From NCBI GenBank assembly GCA_028282295.1, contig JANQIE010000101.1, positions 1-46,070 of the forward strand: DNA of 46,070 bases. The letters run 5' to 3'. How positions within the stretch are numbered: position 1 is the first letter of the stretch; each line of letters begins with the position of its first letter. The notes beneath the pieces are model-generated. The model made no database searches, was not told the origin of the DNA, and saw only the letters and a program-made list of their open reading frames with translations. Source of the DNA: Desulfobacterales bacterium. Lineage in GTDB: Bacteria; Desulfobacterota; Desulfobacteria; Desulfobacterales; JANQIE01. Both the position numbers and the translations under genes were made by a program. Below are positions 16,240-27,826 of the stretch, piece by piece.

Positions 16240-17913
16240 TTAAGACATTTTTTTGGAAATGTAATACTGTTGTCCCATGCTAACAATGTTACTCACAAAC
16301 CAATAGAGTACCAGTCCCGATGAAAAATTAATAAAAATGAAGGTAAATATCAGCGGCATAAACATCATCATTTTGGCTTGTGTTGGATCGCCGGCCGGCG
16401 GTTGCATCTTTTGTTGCAGGAACATGGAAGCACCCATCAGTATTGTGAGGACCGGGATACCATATGGTGGTTGCATAAACGGAATAGCAAAATCAAAATT
16501 AAGCAATCGATCGGGGGCGGATAGGTCGTTGATCCAACCAAAAAAGGGCGCATGTCGCAATTCAATCGCCTCGTACAGCATGCGATACAGTGCAAAAAAG
16601 ATTGGAATCTGGGCCACCATAGGCAAACACCCCCCCATAGGATTGATCTTATAGGTCCGATACAAACCCATGAGTTCTTCGTTCATTTTTTTCTTATCAT
16701 CTTTATATTTTTCTCTAATCTCGGCCATGAGCGGTTGCAGCTTTTTCATTTCATTCATCGATTTGGCGCTTTTTGATCCGAGGGGCCACAGCAGCAGTTT
16801 GATAATCAGTGTCAGGATGATTATCGCAATGCCGTAATTGGGGATCAGCCGATAAAGATAATTCATCAGGTACAAACAAGGCTTGGCAATGATATCGAAC
16901 CAGCCGAAATAAATTGCCTCGGCGAGTTGGTTGTCATACCGGTTCAAAATACTAAGAGATTTGGGTCCAAAGTAGAGTTGAAAATCATATGATTGCTGGC
17001 GACCGGCCGGAATTGCGCCGGTGGATTGCACGTACTGCGTTTCATAATAACTGTCATTGCGAACGAACATTTTCATCTGGGCGTCTTGGATTTTTGCCGG
17101 AACAACGCTTGATAAAAAATAGCGGTCATTGTTGGTGATCCAGCCGATTTTCCCGGCATAGGTGTTTTTCTCTTCCAAGTCCCCGATATCGACTTGCTGC
17201 AACCGGCCGTCGATCAATCCACTTGGCCCGATAAAGGCATATCCCTGGTTATTTTCTTCTTGAAGCGGGTTTAACAATGAGACGGTAAGACTGTCCTTGA
17301 GCGGCAGTTCGGATGTGTTTTGAATGTTGATGGTATAGCCGATGAGATAGTTTCTGGGGTTAAATCGAAATTTTTTCGTAATCCGCACCCCATTGGACGC
17401 CACCCAGGAAAATCCTATATCCACTTCGCCGGTGTCAGCGACAATTGTATCGCCGGGTGAGTCAGTGACATACAGCGCATTTTTTAATTCAGGCAGCGAT
17501 CCGTCCGCCAAGCTGGTTAATAGAGTTCCTTGCGTGAGGGAGGAATCGATCAGTTGTTTAGGACTTGCATTCTGCCCAACACTTTCCCGGTAATTTTTCA
17601 AAACAAAGCTCTCCAAACGAGCCCCCTGCTCGGAAACATGAGCAATATAAAGGGGTGTTTCTATTTTAACCGTTCGGGCCTTGCGGACGGATGTTTCCTT
17701 GGTTGGCGTCGTCGCCTCTTCGACCGGCGCCGGCTCAATCACCTTTAATTCGGCGGTTTGATCGGATTGCGGTTTCTCCTCAGCTAGCTGGGCGGCTTCT
17801 CTTTGTTGTTGAGCACGGCGAATGGCTTCTTCATCGCGGGTCAAAACCTGCCAAATAATTAAAATGGCGGCTGAAACCACGATTGCAATAACCATACGAA
17901 CTTGTTCATTCAT
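16240..17913 (-). CDS. yidC: Membrane protein insertase YidC
   Basis: The 557-aa protein has the Gram-negative architecture: an N-terminal transmembrane helix (about 5-24), a large periplasmic P1 domain (about 65-340), and five C-terminal helices containing the insertase core with GIAIIILTLIIKLLLWPL (substrate groove, Arg/Lys hydrophilic side), the coiled cytoplasmic hairpin EMKKLQPLMAEIREKYKDDK, and MGGCLPMVAQIPIFFALYR. It inserts membrane proteins alone or with SecYEG. The start at 17913 has an AGGAG ribosome binding site. YidD and RnpA lie upstream, Jag downstream, as usual. Confidence 0.97.
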   Translation of the reverse strand: MNEQVRMVIAIVVSAAILIIWQVLTRDEEAIRRAQQQREAAQLAEEKPQSDQTAELKVIEPAPVEEATTPTKETSVRKARTVKIETPLYIAHVSEQGARLESFVLKNYRESVGQNASPKQLIDSSLTQGTLLTSLADGSLPELKNALYVTDSPGDTIVADTGEVDIGFSWVASNGVRITKKFRFNPRNYLIGYTINIQNTSELPLKDSLTVSLLNPLQEENNQGYAFIGPSGLIDGRLQQVDIGDLEEKNTYAGKIGWITNNDRYFLSSVVPAKIQDAQMKMFVRNDSYYETQYVQSTGAIPAGRQQSYDFQLYFGPKSLSILNRYDNQLAEAIYFGWFDIIAKPCLYLMNYLYRLIPNYGIAIIILTLIIKLLLWPLGSKSAKSMNEMKKLQPLMAEIREKYKDDKKKMNEELMGLYRTYKINPMGGCLPMVAQIPIFFALYRMLYEAIELRHAPFFGWINDLSAPDRLLNFDFAIPFMQPPYGIPVLTILMGASMFLQQKMQPPAGDPTQAKMMMFMPLIFTFIFINFSSGLVLYWFVSNIVSMGQQYYISKKMS

Positions 17914-18147
17914 AATTGCTTCGACTCCTAAGCTAAATTTGGTGCAGGGCAGGCGGCTAACGAATATTACACAAACACGAGTTGTTCAGCTCAATGGATG
18001 AATTAGGGGGTGTTTTTTTTGAAGGTATATTTAGGGACAATTTAAAACGCGTTTTGCCTATCAGGGCAAAGCGGATTATCATACAGCAAACGCTATCATC
18101 GGTTTTCGTTCTCGATATCACCTTGGATCGTCGTTGAACCGAATCTT

Positions 18148-18369
18148 TCAAGGAACCGGATCATAACCGCCCCGATGAAAGGGATGACAACGTAACAATC
18201 TTTTTATACTTAGCAATAGCCCGCGAAAAACGCCATGTTTGGCAATTGCCTGGTAGGCATAGTCAGAGCAGGTCGGATAATAACGACAAGTCGGTCCGAG
18301 AAGCGGTGACAACACAATCTGGTAGCCTCTAACAAGGATAAGGGATAGGTTTTTAATGGTTGTCAGCAT
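18148..18369 (-). CDS. yidD: Membrane protein insertion efficiency factor YidD
   Basis: The 73-aa protein has the family signature [15 protein letters not shown] (residues 28-42) with the preceding [14 protein letters not shown] and the C-terminal [13 protein letters not shown]. It assists YidC-dependent insertion at the inner membrane. The start overlaps the end of rnpA by 17 nt, so translation is probably coupled; no strong own ribosome binding site is seen. The gap of about 230 nt to yidC is longer than usual and holds no convincing gene. Confidence 0.96.
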   Translation of the reverse strand: MLTTIKNLSLILVRGYQIVLSPLLGPTCRYYPTCSDYAYQAIAKHGVFRGLLLSIKRLLRCHPFHRGGYDPVP

Positions 18370-18709
18370 GTCTTGAGATTCGATCCGCTATATTTTGTAA
18401 GGCCGCCCGAAGTTCGATGGCATTGCTTTGGGCACTCGACATTTTGGCTATGATATTGATTTGCCAAGAGCCTTGCAAATGTTCACGGTTTAAACGAAAA
18501 AATTCGCGAATATGGCGTTTTATCCGGTTTCGGGTTACTGCATTGCCCACTCTTTTTGTCACGGTTATGCCCAAACGTGAAGGTCTGTTGTCAGCTGATT
18601 GAAAAACCGCGATGAAAAATCTGTTTTCCGTGCGCCGTCCACTTTGCGCTAAATTCAGGTATTCGCTACGCTTCAAAAGTCTGTCCGTCTTTTTGAAATA
18701 CCTCCTCAA
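18353..18709 (-). CDS. rnpA: Ribonuclease P protein component
   Basis: The product (up to 118 aa) has the RnpA core: [15 protein letters not shown] near the N-terminus, [28 protein letters not shown] (about residues 46-73) with the RNR motif, and a helical C-terminal part. It binds RNase P RNA for tRNA 5' maturation. The start is uncertain: the TTG at 18709 is followed directly by AGGAGG, which could itself act as ribosome binding site, but no standard start codon lies at the right distance behind it. TTG with AGGG about 10 nt upstream is the best choice. Confidence 0.94.
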   Translation of the reverse strand: MRRYFKKTDRLLKRSEYLNLAQSGRRTENRFFIAVFQSADNRPSRLGITVTKRVGNAVTRNRIKRHIREFFRLNREHLQGSWQINIIAKMSSAQSNAIELRAALQNIADRISRHADNH

Positions 18710-18762
18710 ATTGGATTACCCTAAAACATCGTTCCGAAATGCGGCTGTCTATAATTGAAAGT

Positions 18763-18874
18763 ATTATACGTTCCCACTGCCGGCTATCCTATTAATTTAT
18801 TTGCGAATCATGAGGATAGGCTGAAAACGTTAAACCGCTCATGGTGCGTGTTCGATTAAATTTCTATGGGAACG
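18763..18874 (-). other. Structured rpmH-rnpA spacer with nested inverted repeats
   Basis: The 206-nt spacer between rpmH and rnpA (18710-18915) contains nested arms: CGTTCCCA (18769-18776) with TGGGAACG (18867-18874), and inside them CTATCCT (18784-18790) with AGGATAG (18813-18819). Next to them a minus-strand TATAAT (18768-18763) could be a -10 box for rnpA, though its -35 is poor. The spacer may be a processing or regulatory element of the rpmH-rnpA transcript. Confidence 0.35.
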
Positions 18875-18915
18875 ATGAAAAACCTGTTTAACATTCTCGT
18901 CCGATCAAAATAACC

Positions 18916-19050
18916 CTAAACGGCCAACCGTTTGCGACCTTTGGCGCGTCTTCGGTTAATGATCCGGCGGCCTTGTTTGGTGGACATGCGCTTTAAAAAA
19001 CCGTGGTTGCGGGCACGTTTGGTGCGACTAGGTTGAAATGTTCTTTTCAT
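18916..19050 (-). CDS. rpmH: 50S ribosomal protein L34
   Basis: A 44-aa ORF too short for most ORF cut-offs reads [20 protein letters not shown], then [20 protein letters not shown] and RLAV. This is a complete, canonical L34: the KRTFQPS start, HGFL..RM core and C-terminal arginine/lysine run. AGAGGA precedes the ATG at 19050. L34 is part of the large ribosomal subunit and its gene normally precedes rnpA, as here. A good promoter lies upstream at 19133-19161. Confidence 0.98.
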   Translation of the reverse strand: MKRTFQPSRTKRARNHGFLKRMSTKQGRRIINRRRAKGRKRLAV

Positions 19051-19132
19051 GTCATTTTCCTCTTTTTACCTGATGTATGATTGATCCCCTTGTTGGGGCT
19101 TCGCTTGAACAAACAGAAAGTTTAACCCGAAA

Positions 19133-19161
19133 AATTAATCACAGGACAATATTGATGTCAA
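19133..19161 (-). promoter_or_regulatory. rpmH promoter overlapped by an 18-bp palindrome
   Basis: On the minus strand TTGACA (19161-19156), 17 nt, then TTAATT (19138-19133), preceded by TGTGA, gives a plausible sigma-70 promoter for rpmH-rnpA-yidD. The -35 box sits inside AATATTGA-TG-TCAATATT (19148-19165), an inverted repeat with perfect 8-bp arms that could be an operator. The downstream leader carries a small CCCC/GGGG hairpin (about 19085-19099). Confidence 0.6.
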
Positions 19162-19166
19162 TATTA

Positions 19167-20711
19167 TTATTTTAAAGCGGAATCGAGAATCTCAAATATA
19201 TCAAATTGTTCAAGATGATAGCGTGAACTCGGATAAATATTGATGCGGCTGTTGATCTTTTTTTCCAAAAAAACCAAAATTTGGTTTTCCTCGCCGTGCA
19301 ACATTTCGGCGATATCCGGATTGACATGCAATGTAATGCGTTTGTCGACCATATCGGTGGCTTCACGCAAGACCTCGCGATAAATATTATGACAGATGGT
19401 CTGCTTGGAGGTGAGAAATCCCTCGCCGTCACAATATAAACAGGGTTCACTTAATGTTCGGCGCAAGGATTTGCGGACCCGCTTGCGCGTCATTTCAATT
19501 AAACCCATTTCAGAAAAATTGGCTACGTGTGTTTTGCTTTTATCCTTTTTTAACGCATCGATCAGTGCCTGGTGAACTTTCTTCTGATTGGTGTTTTTTG
19601 TCATGTCAATAAAATCGATAACAATAATTCCGCTGATATCCCTCAATCTAATCTGGTAGGCGATTTCCTTCACCGCTTCCAGATTGGTTTTTAATATGGT
19701 CTCCTCCAGATTGTGTTTACCCACATAACGGCCGGTGTTGACATCAACGGAGGTTAAGGCCTCTGTCTGTTCGATAATGATGTAACCGCCTGATTTTAGC
19801 CACACTTTCTTTTTGAGAGCCCGTGAAATATCCCCCTCGAGGTTGAACGCGTCGAAAATCGGTTCAGTACCATCATACAGTTTGACCGAGTCTTTTAGCT
19901 TGGGCATGAATCCGTCCAAAAATGTCAAAATTGCATTATATCCTTCCTCGGAATCGATGATCAGGGCATCGGCTTCATCGATCAACAGGTCACGTACCGA
20001 TCTTAAACTCAAATTCAGTTCACGCTGAATTAGTGTAAGCGGCGGCATGGAAACAAATTTTTGCTGAATCTTGGTCCACAGATTGGCTAAAAATTCCATT
20101 TCGGAAATCAGTTTGCTGTCACTGACGCCTTCACTAGCCGTTCGAACGATATACCCCATATCGTCCTTGCGCAACTTTTCAACAAGCGTTTTCAACCGTT
20201 CACGTTCAACCTCATTTTCAATTCGACGTGAAACACCGATATGGCTTGATGTGGGCATTTGGACTAGAAACCGTCCCGGCAGGGAAATATGGCAGGTGAC
20301 TCGCGGCCCTTTGGTACCAATGGGGGGTTTGGTGACCTGAATCATGATTTCCTGACCTTCAGATAACAACTCTTCAATCGGAAGAAAATTCGGTTGCGTT
20401 GAAGCCTTGTCTTTCCTTTCAGTTTCTTCGTCCTCACTTTCCTCTTTGATGGTTTCCCTTGCCAGCATGGGAGTCTGCTGAAAATCGGCCAACACATCGC
20501 CAACATAAATAAATGCGGCCTGCTTAAGACCAATATCGACAAAAGCGGCCTGCATACCGGGCAGTACCCGCTGGACTTTACCTTTATATATATTTCCGGC
20601 AATCCCGGTATCATTGGTGCGTTCGATGAACAATTCGACGATGTTGCCGTCCTCCAGCAGGGCCACGCGCGTTTCGAGATCGGTAACATTCATGATAAGT
20701 TTTCTAAACAT
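19167..20711 (-). CDS. rng: Ribonuclease G (Rne/Rng family)
   Basis: The 514-aa protein has the RNase G layout: an N-terminal S1 domain (about 36-130) with an insertion rich in Glu/Lys (about 88-105), then the catalytic part. The metal-binding aspartates correspond to Asp323 (SVDVNTGRYVG) and Asp366 (IVIDFIDM), and the Zn-link CxxC is CLYC (424-427). It cleaves single-stranded AU-rich RNA and matures 16S rRNA 5' ends. The long C-terminal scaffold of RNase E is absent. The ATG at 20711 has AAGGA at good spacing. It lies 34 nt downstream of the radical SAM gene, a neighbourhood I know from other genomes. Confidence 0.95.
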   Translation of the reverse strand: MFRKLIMNVTDLETRVALLEDGNIVELFIERTNDTGIAGNIYKGKVQRVLPGMQAAFVDIGLKQAAFIYVGDVLADFQQTPMLARETIKEESEDEETERKDKASTQPNFLPIEELLSEGQEIMIQVTKPPIGTKGPRVTCHISLPGRFLVQMPTSSHIGVSRRIENEVERERLKTLVEKLRKDDMGYIVRTASEGVSDSKLISEMEFLANLWTKIQQKFVSMPPLTLIQRELNLSLRSVRDLLIDEADALIIDSEEGYNAILTFLDGFMPKLKDSVKLYDGTEPIFDAFNLEGDISRALKKKVWLKSGGYIIIEQTEALTSVDVNTGRYVGKHNLEETILKTNLEAVKEIAYQIRLRDISGIIVIDFIDMTKNTNQKKVHQALIDALKKDKSKTHVANFSEMGLIEMTRKRVRKSLRRTLSEPCLYCDGEGFLTSKQTICHNIYREVLREATDMVDKRITLHVNPDIAEMLHGEENQILVFLEKKINSRINIYPSSRYHLEQFDIFEILDSALK

Positions 20712-20745
20712 GGAATGAATTCCTTAAAATCACTTTTACTTGCAA

Positions 20746-23280
20746 TTAGGAGTCTGTCGCCGCATGGGCTTTTTTAACGATGCGGGTCTGCTGGATCGTT
20801 TCCTGATCCAATTCGAAAACATGCGTCAGTACATCCGTCGGTCGAATCGAACGGCCCGGCTCCCGGCACAACACAATGGTTAACTCATTGGTATTGATCC
20901 GCTTTAAGCAAACAATCAGCGTTTTGATATCAATTCGTTTGGTTTTCCCTTTGTGTGATCGTTTGGCAATTACAAACTCGGATCGATCATTGAACTGCTT
21001 AATTGCAGCCGACGAAAAAACATCCTTGGCCGACGTAATCGAATACGTGGTTAACAAGGCTTTTTCGAATCCCAATTTCTGCGGCCAAAACTGCGCATCG
21101 ATGATTTTTAATCCTTCGGGAAGCTGTGCATCCAATGCTTTGACAGTTGAATCCGGTCTGACATGGGCCGGGACGGTCAAGTAAACCGCTTCCTGCTCGC
21201 TTTCTACACCGATCGGCAAAGGATCGTCAAACACCACTTTCGGTTTCGGATGAAAGCCCTGCGAATAAATCAATTCGATACGAGCCCGTTTCAAAGCGCG
21301 CATGAAAATATTGACCAATTCCAGATGACCAAAAAACCGCGCCGGACCGGTTTTCGAAAATAAAACGCGAATCCTTTTTGAAATAATTTGACTGGTAGGA
21401 ATGATTTTTGATTTTAGCGGTTCAGCGGACGACTTTCCAGCCAACCGGGGTGCAATCCTTTCAAAATCACACACGCCGCAAGCAGCGCATTCGCCTTGGC
21501 GACAGTCGGCTGTCAGGATTCCCTGCATTGCTTCATCCCACTGTTGTTGCAAAAAAGTTTTGCTAATCCGCGTATCGATATGATCCCAAGGCAATGGTTC
21601 GTCCTTTTCCCAGGAACGCGAAGTGACCGCTTCAATATCGACACCGGTTTCTTGCAGCGCTTTTTGCCATAAATCAAAGCGAAACTGATCACTCCACCCA
21701 TCAAAGCGACATCCTTTTTGATAAGCGCTTTCGATTGTAGCCGCCAATCGGCGATCACCGCGTGCGAACAGGCCCTCCAAAATACTTGTATCCGGATGCT
21801 GCCATTTGAATTGTACACCGGGTAGGGCATTTAATTTACGTTTCAACTCATCAATAACAGTATGGGATTCTTCCAGGGTAAGCTGCGAAGCCCATTGGAA
21901 GGGGGTATGAGGTTTCGGAATAAATGTGGCAACGCTCACATTGATCTTTAAACGCCGGCCATTGGTTGTTTTCAAGCGCCGTAGTTTGTCCACCAGTTTT
22001 ACAATGGCCAACCGATCCTCGGCGGTTTCGGTGGGCAACCCCACCATAAAATAAAGTTTTATTACTTGCCAACCCAGGTTAAAGGCACTGTGAACGGTTT
22101 CGACAATCTGTTCCTCGGTAACACATTTATTGATGACATCGCGCAGACGTTGACTTCCGGCTTCCGGCGCTATGGTGAAACCAGTTTTGCGCACTTTCTT
22201 GATCAATTCCATTAGTTCGGGTTTCAAACTGCCGGCCCTAAACGAAGGAAGTGAAACCGCCGTGGGTTCTTTTTCAAAACGCAGCATCAAAATTTGCAAC
22301 AGACTATCGATGCAACTGTAATCACCGGTACTCAACGACAGTAAGGAAATATCAGCATAACCGGTATTTTTTAATGATTGTTCGGTCAACGCCATCAAAT
22401 CATCCATACGCCGTTCGCGCACCGGCCGATAAATCATCCCTGCCTGGCAATAGCGACAGCCCCGTGTACACCCTCTGCCGATTTCAAGTCGCAAACGATC
22501 ATGGATCGGTTTGCCGTAGGGCACAATTGGTGTGTCGGGAAAATTAGCTTTATTCAAATCCGAACAGACTGCGCGCACAACCCGACCGTCAGATTTTCCA
22601 GACACATTCGATTTCAGGGTAAGACGCTGTTTACCGTTTGAATCAATTCTATCCTCATAAAAGGAAGGTAGGTAGATGCCCTCGATATCACTGATCGCTG
22701 TTAACAGATCTTTTTTACGGTTGATCCCATCTCTTTTTAAGGCTAGCCACTTGTCCATCAATTTCGGCATGACCACTTCGCCATCACCGATAACGATGGC
22801 ATCGAAGAAAACGGCCACCGGCTCAGGATTGCAGGTACAAGGACCACCGGCAATGATCAACGGGTCGGTATCACTTCGTTCGGCTGCCCGGAACGGCACA
22901 CCGGCCAAATCGAGCATATACAACACGTTGGTATAATTGAGTTCGTAAAGCAAACTAAAGCCGATCAAATCGAATTCTTTGAGGGGCCTATGGTTTTCCA
23001 AACTTGTCAGTGGCAATTTGTGCTTCTGCAACTGCCCGGCCATGTCAACTGCCGGCGCATAAACACGTTCCGCAGCAATCTCGGGATGTTGATTGAGTAA
23101 ATGATAAAGAATTTGCAGCCCGAAATGTGATGTTCCAATCTCGTACATATCCGGGAAAGCCAATGCCACGGATAAGTTGACCTTATCCGGGTCTTTACGG
23201 ATCGTGTTGATTTCACCGCCAAGGTAGCGACTGGGTTGCTGCAGAAACGGTAATATATTTTGAATACTGTGAGAGGTCAT
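20746..23280 (-). CDS. Radical SAM protein with TIGR03960 and TIGR03936 (DUF2344) parts
   Basis: From the ATG at 23280 the protein has 844 aa. The N-terminal part (about 1-230) resembles a B12-binding-like fold, followed by a radical SAM domain with the 4Fe-4S motif CTRGCRYC (Cys271, Cys275, Cys278). A second cysteine cluster lies further on (CRQGECAACGVC, about 587-598). The C-terminal third (about 640-844) matches the TIGR03936/DUF2344 type with RVLFSKTGPARFFGHLELV and GFHPKPKVVFDDPLP. In many bacteria these two modules are fused or adjacent and sit next to rng, as here. The reaction is not established; RNA modification is a common guess. Confidence 0.92.
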   Translation of the reverse strand: MTSHSIQNILPFLQQPSRYLGGEINTIRKDPDKVNLSVALAFPDMYEIGTSHFGLQILYHLLNQHPEIAAERVYAPAVDMAGQLQKHKLPLTSLENHRPLKEFDLIGFSLLYELNYTNVLYMLDLAGVPFRAAERSDTDPLIIAGGPCTCNPEPVAVFFDAIVIGDGEVVMPKLMDKWLALKRDGINRKKDLLTAISDIEGIYLPSFYEDRIDSNGKQRLTLKSNVSGKSDGRVVRAVCSDLNKANFPDTPIVPYGKPIHDRLRLEIGRGCTRGCRYCQAGMIYRPVRERRMDDLMALTEQSLKNTGYADISLLSLSTGDYSCIDSLLQILMLRFEKEPTAVSLPSFRAGSLKPELMELIKKVRKTGFTIAPEAGSQRLRDVINKCVTEEQIVETVHSAFNLGWQVIKLYFMVGLPTETAEDRLAIVKLVDKLRRLKTTNGRRLKINVSVATFIPKPHTPFQWASQLTLEESHTVIDELKRKLNALPGVQFKWQHPDTSILEGLFARGDRRLAATIESAYQKGCRFDGWSDQFRFDLWQKALQETGVDIEAVTSRSWEKDEPLPWDHIDTRISKTFLQQQWDEAMQGILTADCRQGECAACGVCDFERIAPRLAGKSSAEPLKSKIIPTSQIISKRIRVLFSKTGPARFFGHLELVNIFMRALKRARIELIYSQGFHPKPKVVFDDPLPIGVESEQEAVYLTVPAHVRPDSTVKALDAQLPEGLKIIDAQFWPQKLGFEKALLTTYSITSAKDVFSSAAIKQFNDRSEFVIAKRSHKGKTKRIDIKTLIVCLKRINTNELTIVLCREPGRSIRPTDVLTHVFELDQETIQQTRIVKKAHAATDS

Positions 23281-23363
23281 GTTATGGATCTTTACCTTGT
23301 CACGCTTTTTAATTAACAATGCGCCGCTTTATTTTACTTAGGGGCACGGAAAAATTAAAATAT

Positions 23364-23419
23364 CCCAAATTACGAAAAAAAGCTGAGCCCCACCCAGGAT
23401 CTCAGCTTTTAAATTTGGG
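23364..23419 (-). terminator. Rho-independent terminator between gyrB and the radical SAM gene
   Basis: AAAAGCTGAG (23378-23387) pairs perfectly with CTCAGCTTTT (23401-23410) around a 13-nt loop; read on the minus strand the stem ends in a T-run, so it terminates the dnaN-gyrB transcript. An outer pair, CCCAAAT (23364-23370) with ATTTGGG (23413-23419), extends the structure. Confidence 0.85.
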
Positions 23420-23465
23420 TTCAAATTGTTGTACCACTTACTTGTAAACCCCTTACTGACAATTG

Positions 23466-25931
<2,466 letters not shown>

Positions 25932-25976
25932 CTATGGGAATTGGAACCTACGGTGAAAAAACACTGGGATCGCGGA

Positions 25977-27098
25977 TTAAATATACATCGGCATAATAAC
26001 ACTTATAAACATGTTATCGTCCCGGCCTTTAATGATGCAAGGCCGTTTGGCATTTTCAATGTACAGGATAACCGAATCACTGTCGATGACCCCTAGTGAT
26101 TCAATGAAAAATTTTGGATTGAATGCAGCCTCAATAGTATCGCCCTCAAATTCGATTTCCATTTCCTCTTTGGATTCACCAATTTCCGGATTGGTGGCGG
26201 TAATTTTCAGATTGTTTGCAGAAAACTCGAACAGAGCGCCTTTGTAATCCTCGGAAGATAAAATGCTCATCCGTTTAAGCATGGCTGTAAATAAATCGTG
26301 ATCCATGTCTATTTCATGGGCGGATTCATTAATTGTTATAATTTCATTGTATTCTGGAAATTCACCTTCCAACAGAAGAATAACAATTGTTTCCGATTCT
26401 TTTTTGACAATAAAGTGATTCTGCTGAAAACCGATTTTAACCCGGCCTTCATAGTCAAGAAATTTACTGACTTCGTGCAGCCCTTTTTTGGGAATGATCA
26501 TCCCGGATTCAATGGTTGCGTCATCGGCGCCATCCAGAATGCAATCAGCGGTGGATAGGCGGCTGCCGTCGGTTGATACCAAACGTATCAAGTTTTTATC
26601 TCCATCACTGATATTTTCGAATAACACGCCTTTTATATGTGCCCGCCTATCATCCGAAGCACCTGTTATCATTATTGTTTTTTCAATCATCTGTTTAAGC
26701 ATGCCGGAATCGACGTCAAACAGCGTGAGGTCTTCCAGGTGCGGGGTTTCGGGAAAATCATCCGGATTCATGCTAACCAAATGATACTGAATTTTTGCAT
26801 TTCCGATTTCGATCCAGCGATTTTCAATTTCGGCAATACTAATTTCATCATGTGGATAATTTTTTAAGATCTCAAAGAGCTTTCTCGAATTGATGGCAAT
26901 GGTACCCTCGGTCTCAACCGTGGCCGGGTAGCCGCCCTCAAAACCGGATTCCAGATCGGTAGCCCTGATATCGATGATTGAACCGGCCGCGTTTATCAGC
27001 ACATTTTCGGTGATCGCAAGGTTACTTTTACGTCCGGTGAGCCCCTGAACTTTGGCAAGGACATCCACAATAGCGCCTTTCTGGATCTTAAATTTCAT
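25977..27098 (-). CDS. dnaN: DNA polymerase III beta subunit (sliding clamp)
   Basis: The 373-aa protein has the three-domain beta clamp length and motifs: MKFKIQKGAIVDVLAKVQGLTGRK at the start, LVSTDGSRLS in the middle and VIMPMYI at the C-terminus (family typically ends in (M)P(M)R(L)). It encircles DNA and tethers polymerase III. It lies upstream of gyrB on the same strand. Unusually, the gene upstream is an RdgC-like gene instead of dnaA. The AT-rich spacer 27099-27283 probably holds its promoter, but no clear -35/-10 pair was found. Confidence 0.97.
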   Translation of the reverse strand: MKFKIQKGAIVDVLAKVQGLTGRKSNLAITENVLINAAGSIIDIRATDLESGFEGGYPATVETEGTIAINSRKLFEILKNYPHDEISIAEIENRWIEIGNAKIQYHLVSMNPDDFPETPHLEDLTLFDVDSGMLKQMIEKTIMITGASDDRRAHIKGVLFENISDGDKNLIRLVSTDGSRLSTADCILDGADDATIESGMIIPKKGLHEVSKFLDYEGRVKIGFQQNHFIVKKESETIVILLLEGEFPEYNEIITINESAHEIDMDHDLFTAMLKRMSILSSEDYKGALFEFSANNLKITATNPEIGESKEEMEIEFEGDTIEAAFNPKFFIESLGVIDSDSVILYIENAKRPCIIKGRDDNMFISVIMPMYI

Positions 27099-27283
27099 GG
27101 TCCATTTCCTTTTAATCCTAACTTATTAAAATTATTATTATATTTTAAATCGGCCAGAATCACATTATTTAATAATATTAAGCAGTTATTTATATAAAAT
27201 GATGAATTTAATAGCAACGATTAATTCGATGAAACACAAGAAGGGATTGGATAACGAAACTAAGGCTGGTTAGTGTCTTTTTA

Positions 27284-27814
27284 TTATTTGATTGAATGAA
27301 TCCAGTTCTTTATTTTAGGAACGATTGTCTGAGGCCATTGGTTATCCAGGCGGATTTTTATAAAAACCTGGTACAATTTATCCAACAGGGTAATGACTTT
27401 TTCATACAAATAAACTTTCTCAAGAACGGCACCCTCGATGTCTTCTTTACTTTCAACATTGCCGCTTTCCGGCGGTTTCAACCCCGAAATATTGAGACTT
27501 TCCCCTTTAACGGTAAAACGCCATAAATGGTCGCCGGATTTATATTCCATATTCAGTTCGGTAACAACAGCGCCTTTGCGCAACGCCAAGCGACCTTCTT
27601 CCAAACCGGCGTCGTCGCCTTTAATGGTTATATTTTCAACCTTGTCATGCGCAATGTTTTCCAACACAATGCGGTTGCCGACCTGCAAATTAAGTAATTC
27701 AGGGTCGAGTTTTCGCAACCGGGACGGTTCAGTTTCGATTATAAACCACAACCAAGTCAAGAATTCGTGACCAACAAATTTATATCGGTTGTAAGCGACG
27801 GACACATCAAGCAT
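27284..27814 (-). CDS. RdgC C-terminal-half-like protein
   Basis: The 176-aa ORF is in the same reading frame as the RdgC N-half-like ORF; only a TAA plus four codons separate them (27829-27815). Features that recall the C-terminal half of RdgC are GHEFLTWLWFI near residue 15 and the region GAVVTELNMEYKSGDHLWRFTVKGESLNISGLKPPE (about 82-117), similar in pattern to the E. coli VVTKLALDW...F.....SLKRLKF segment. The start ATG has AAGGA, overlapping the upstream stop, so it can be translated independently. RdgC is a ring-shaped DNA-binding protein that modulates RecA. The assignment is by eye. Confidence 0.6.
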   Translation of the reverse strand: MLDVSVAYNRYKFVGHEFLTWLWFIIETEPSRLRKLDPELLNLQVGNRIVLENIAHDKVENITIKGDDAGLEEGRLALRKGAVVTELNMEYKSGDHLWRFTVKGESLNISGLKPPESGNVESKEDIEGAVLEKVYLYEKVITLLDKLYQVFIKIRLDNQWPQTIVPKIKNWIHSIK

Positions 27815-27826
27815 GATAAATCTTCC

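Noticed and set aside
17957..18151. 64-aa minus-strand ORF between yidD and yidC, overlapping the yidD stop
   Set aside because: Starts with TTG, has no recognisable domain and no ribosome binding site beyond the coincidental stop/start overlap; composition looks like random frame sequence.
26851..26859. Perfect DnaA box TTATCCACA (reverse strand)
   Set aside because: Single copy inside dnaN coding sequence (encodes NYPHDE region); no cluster nearby, so likely chance.
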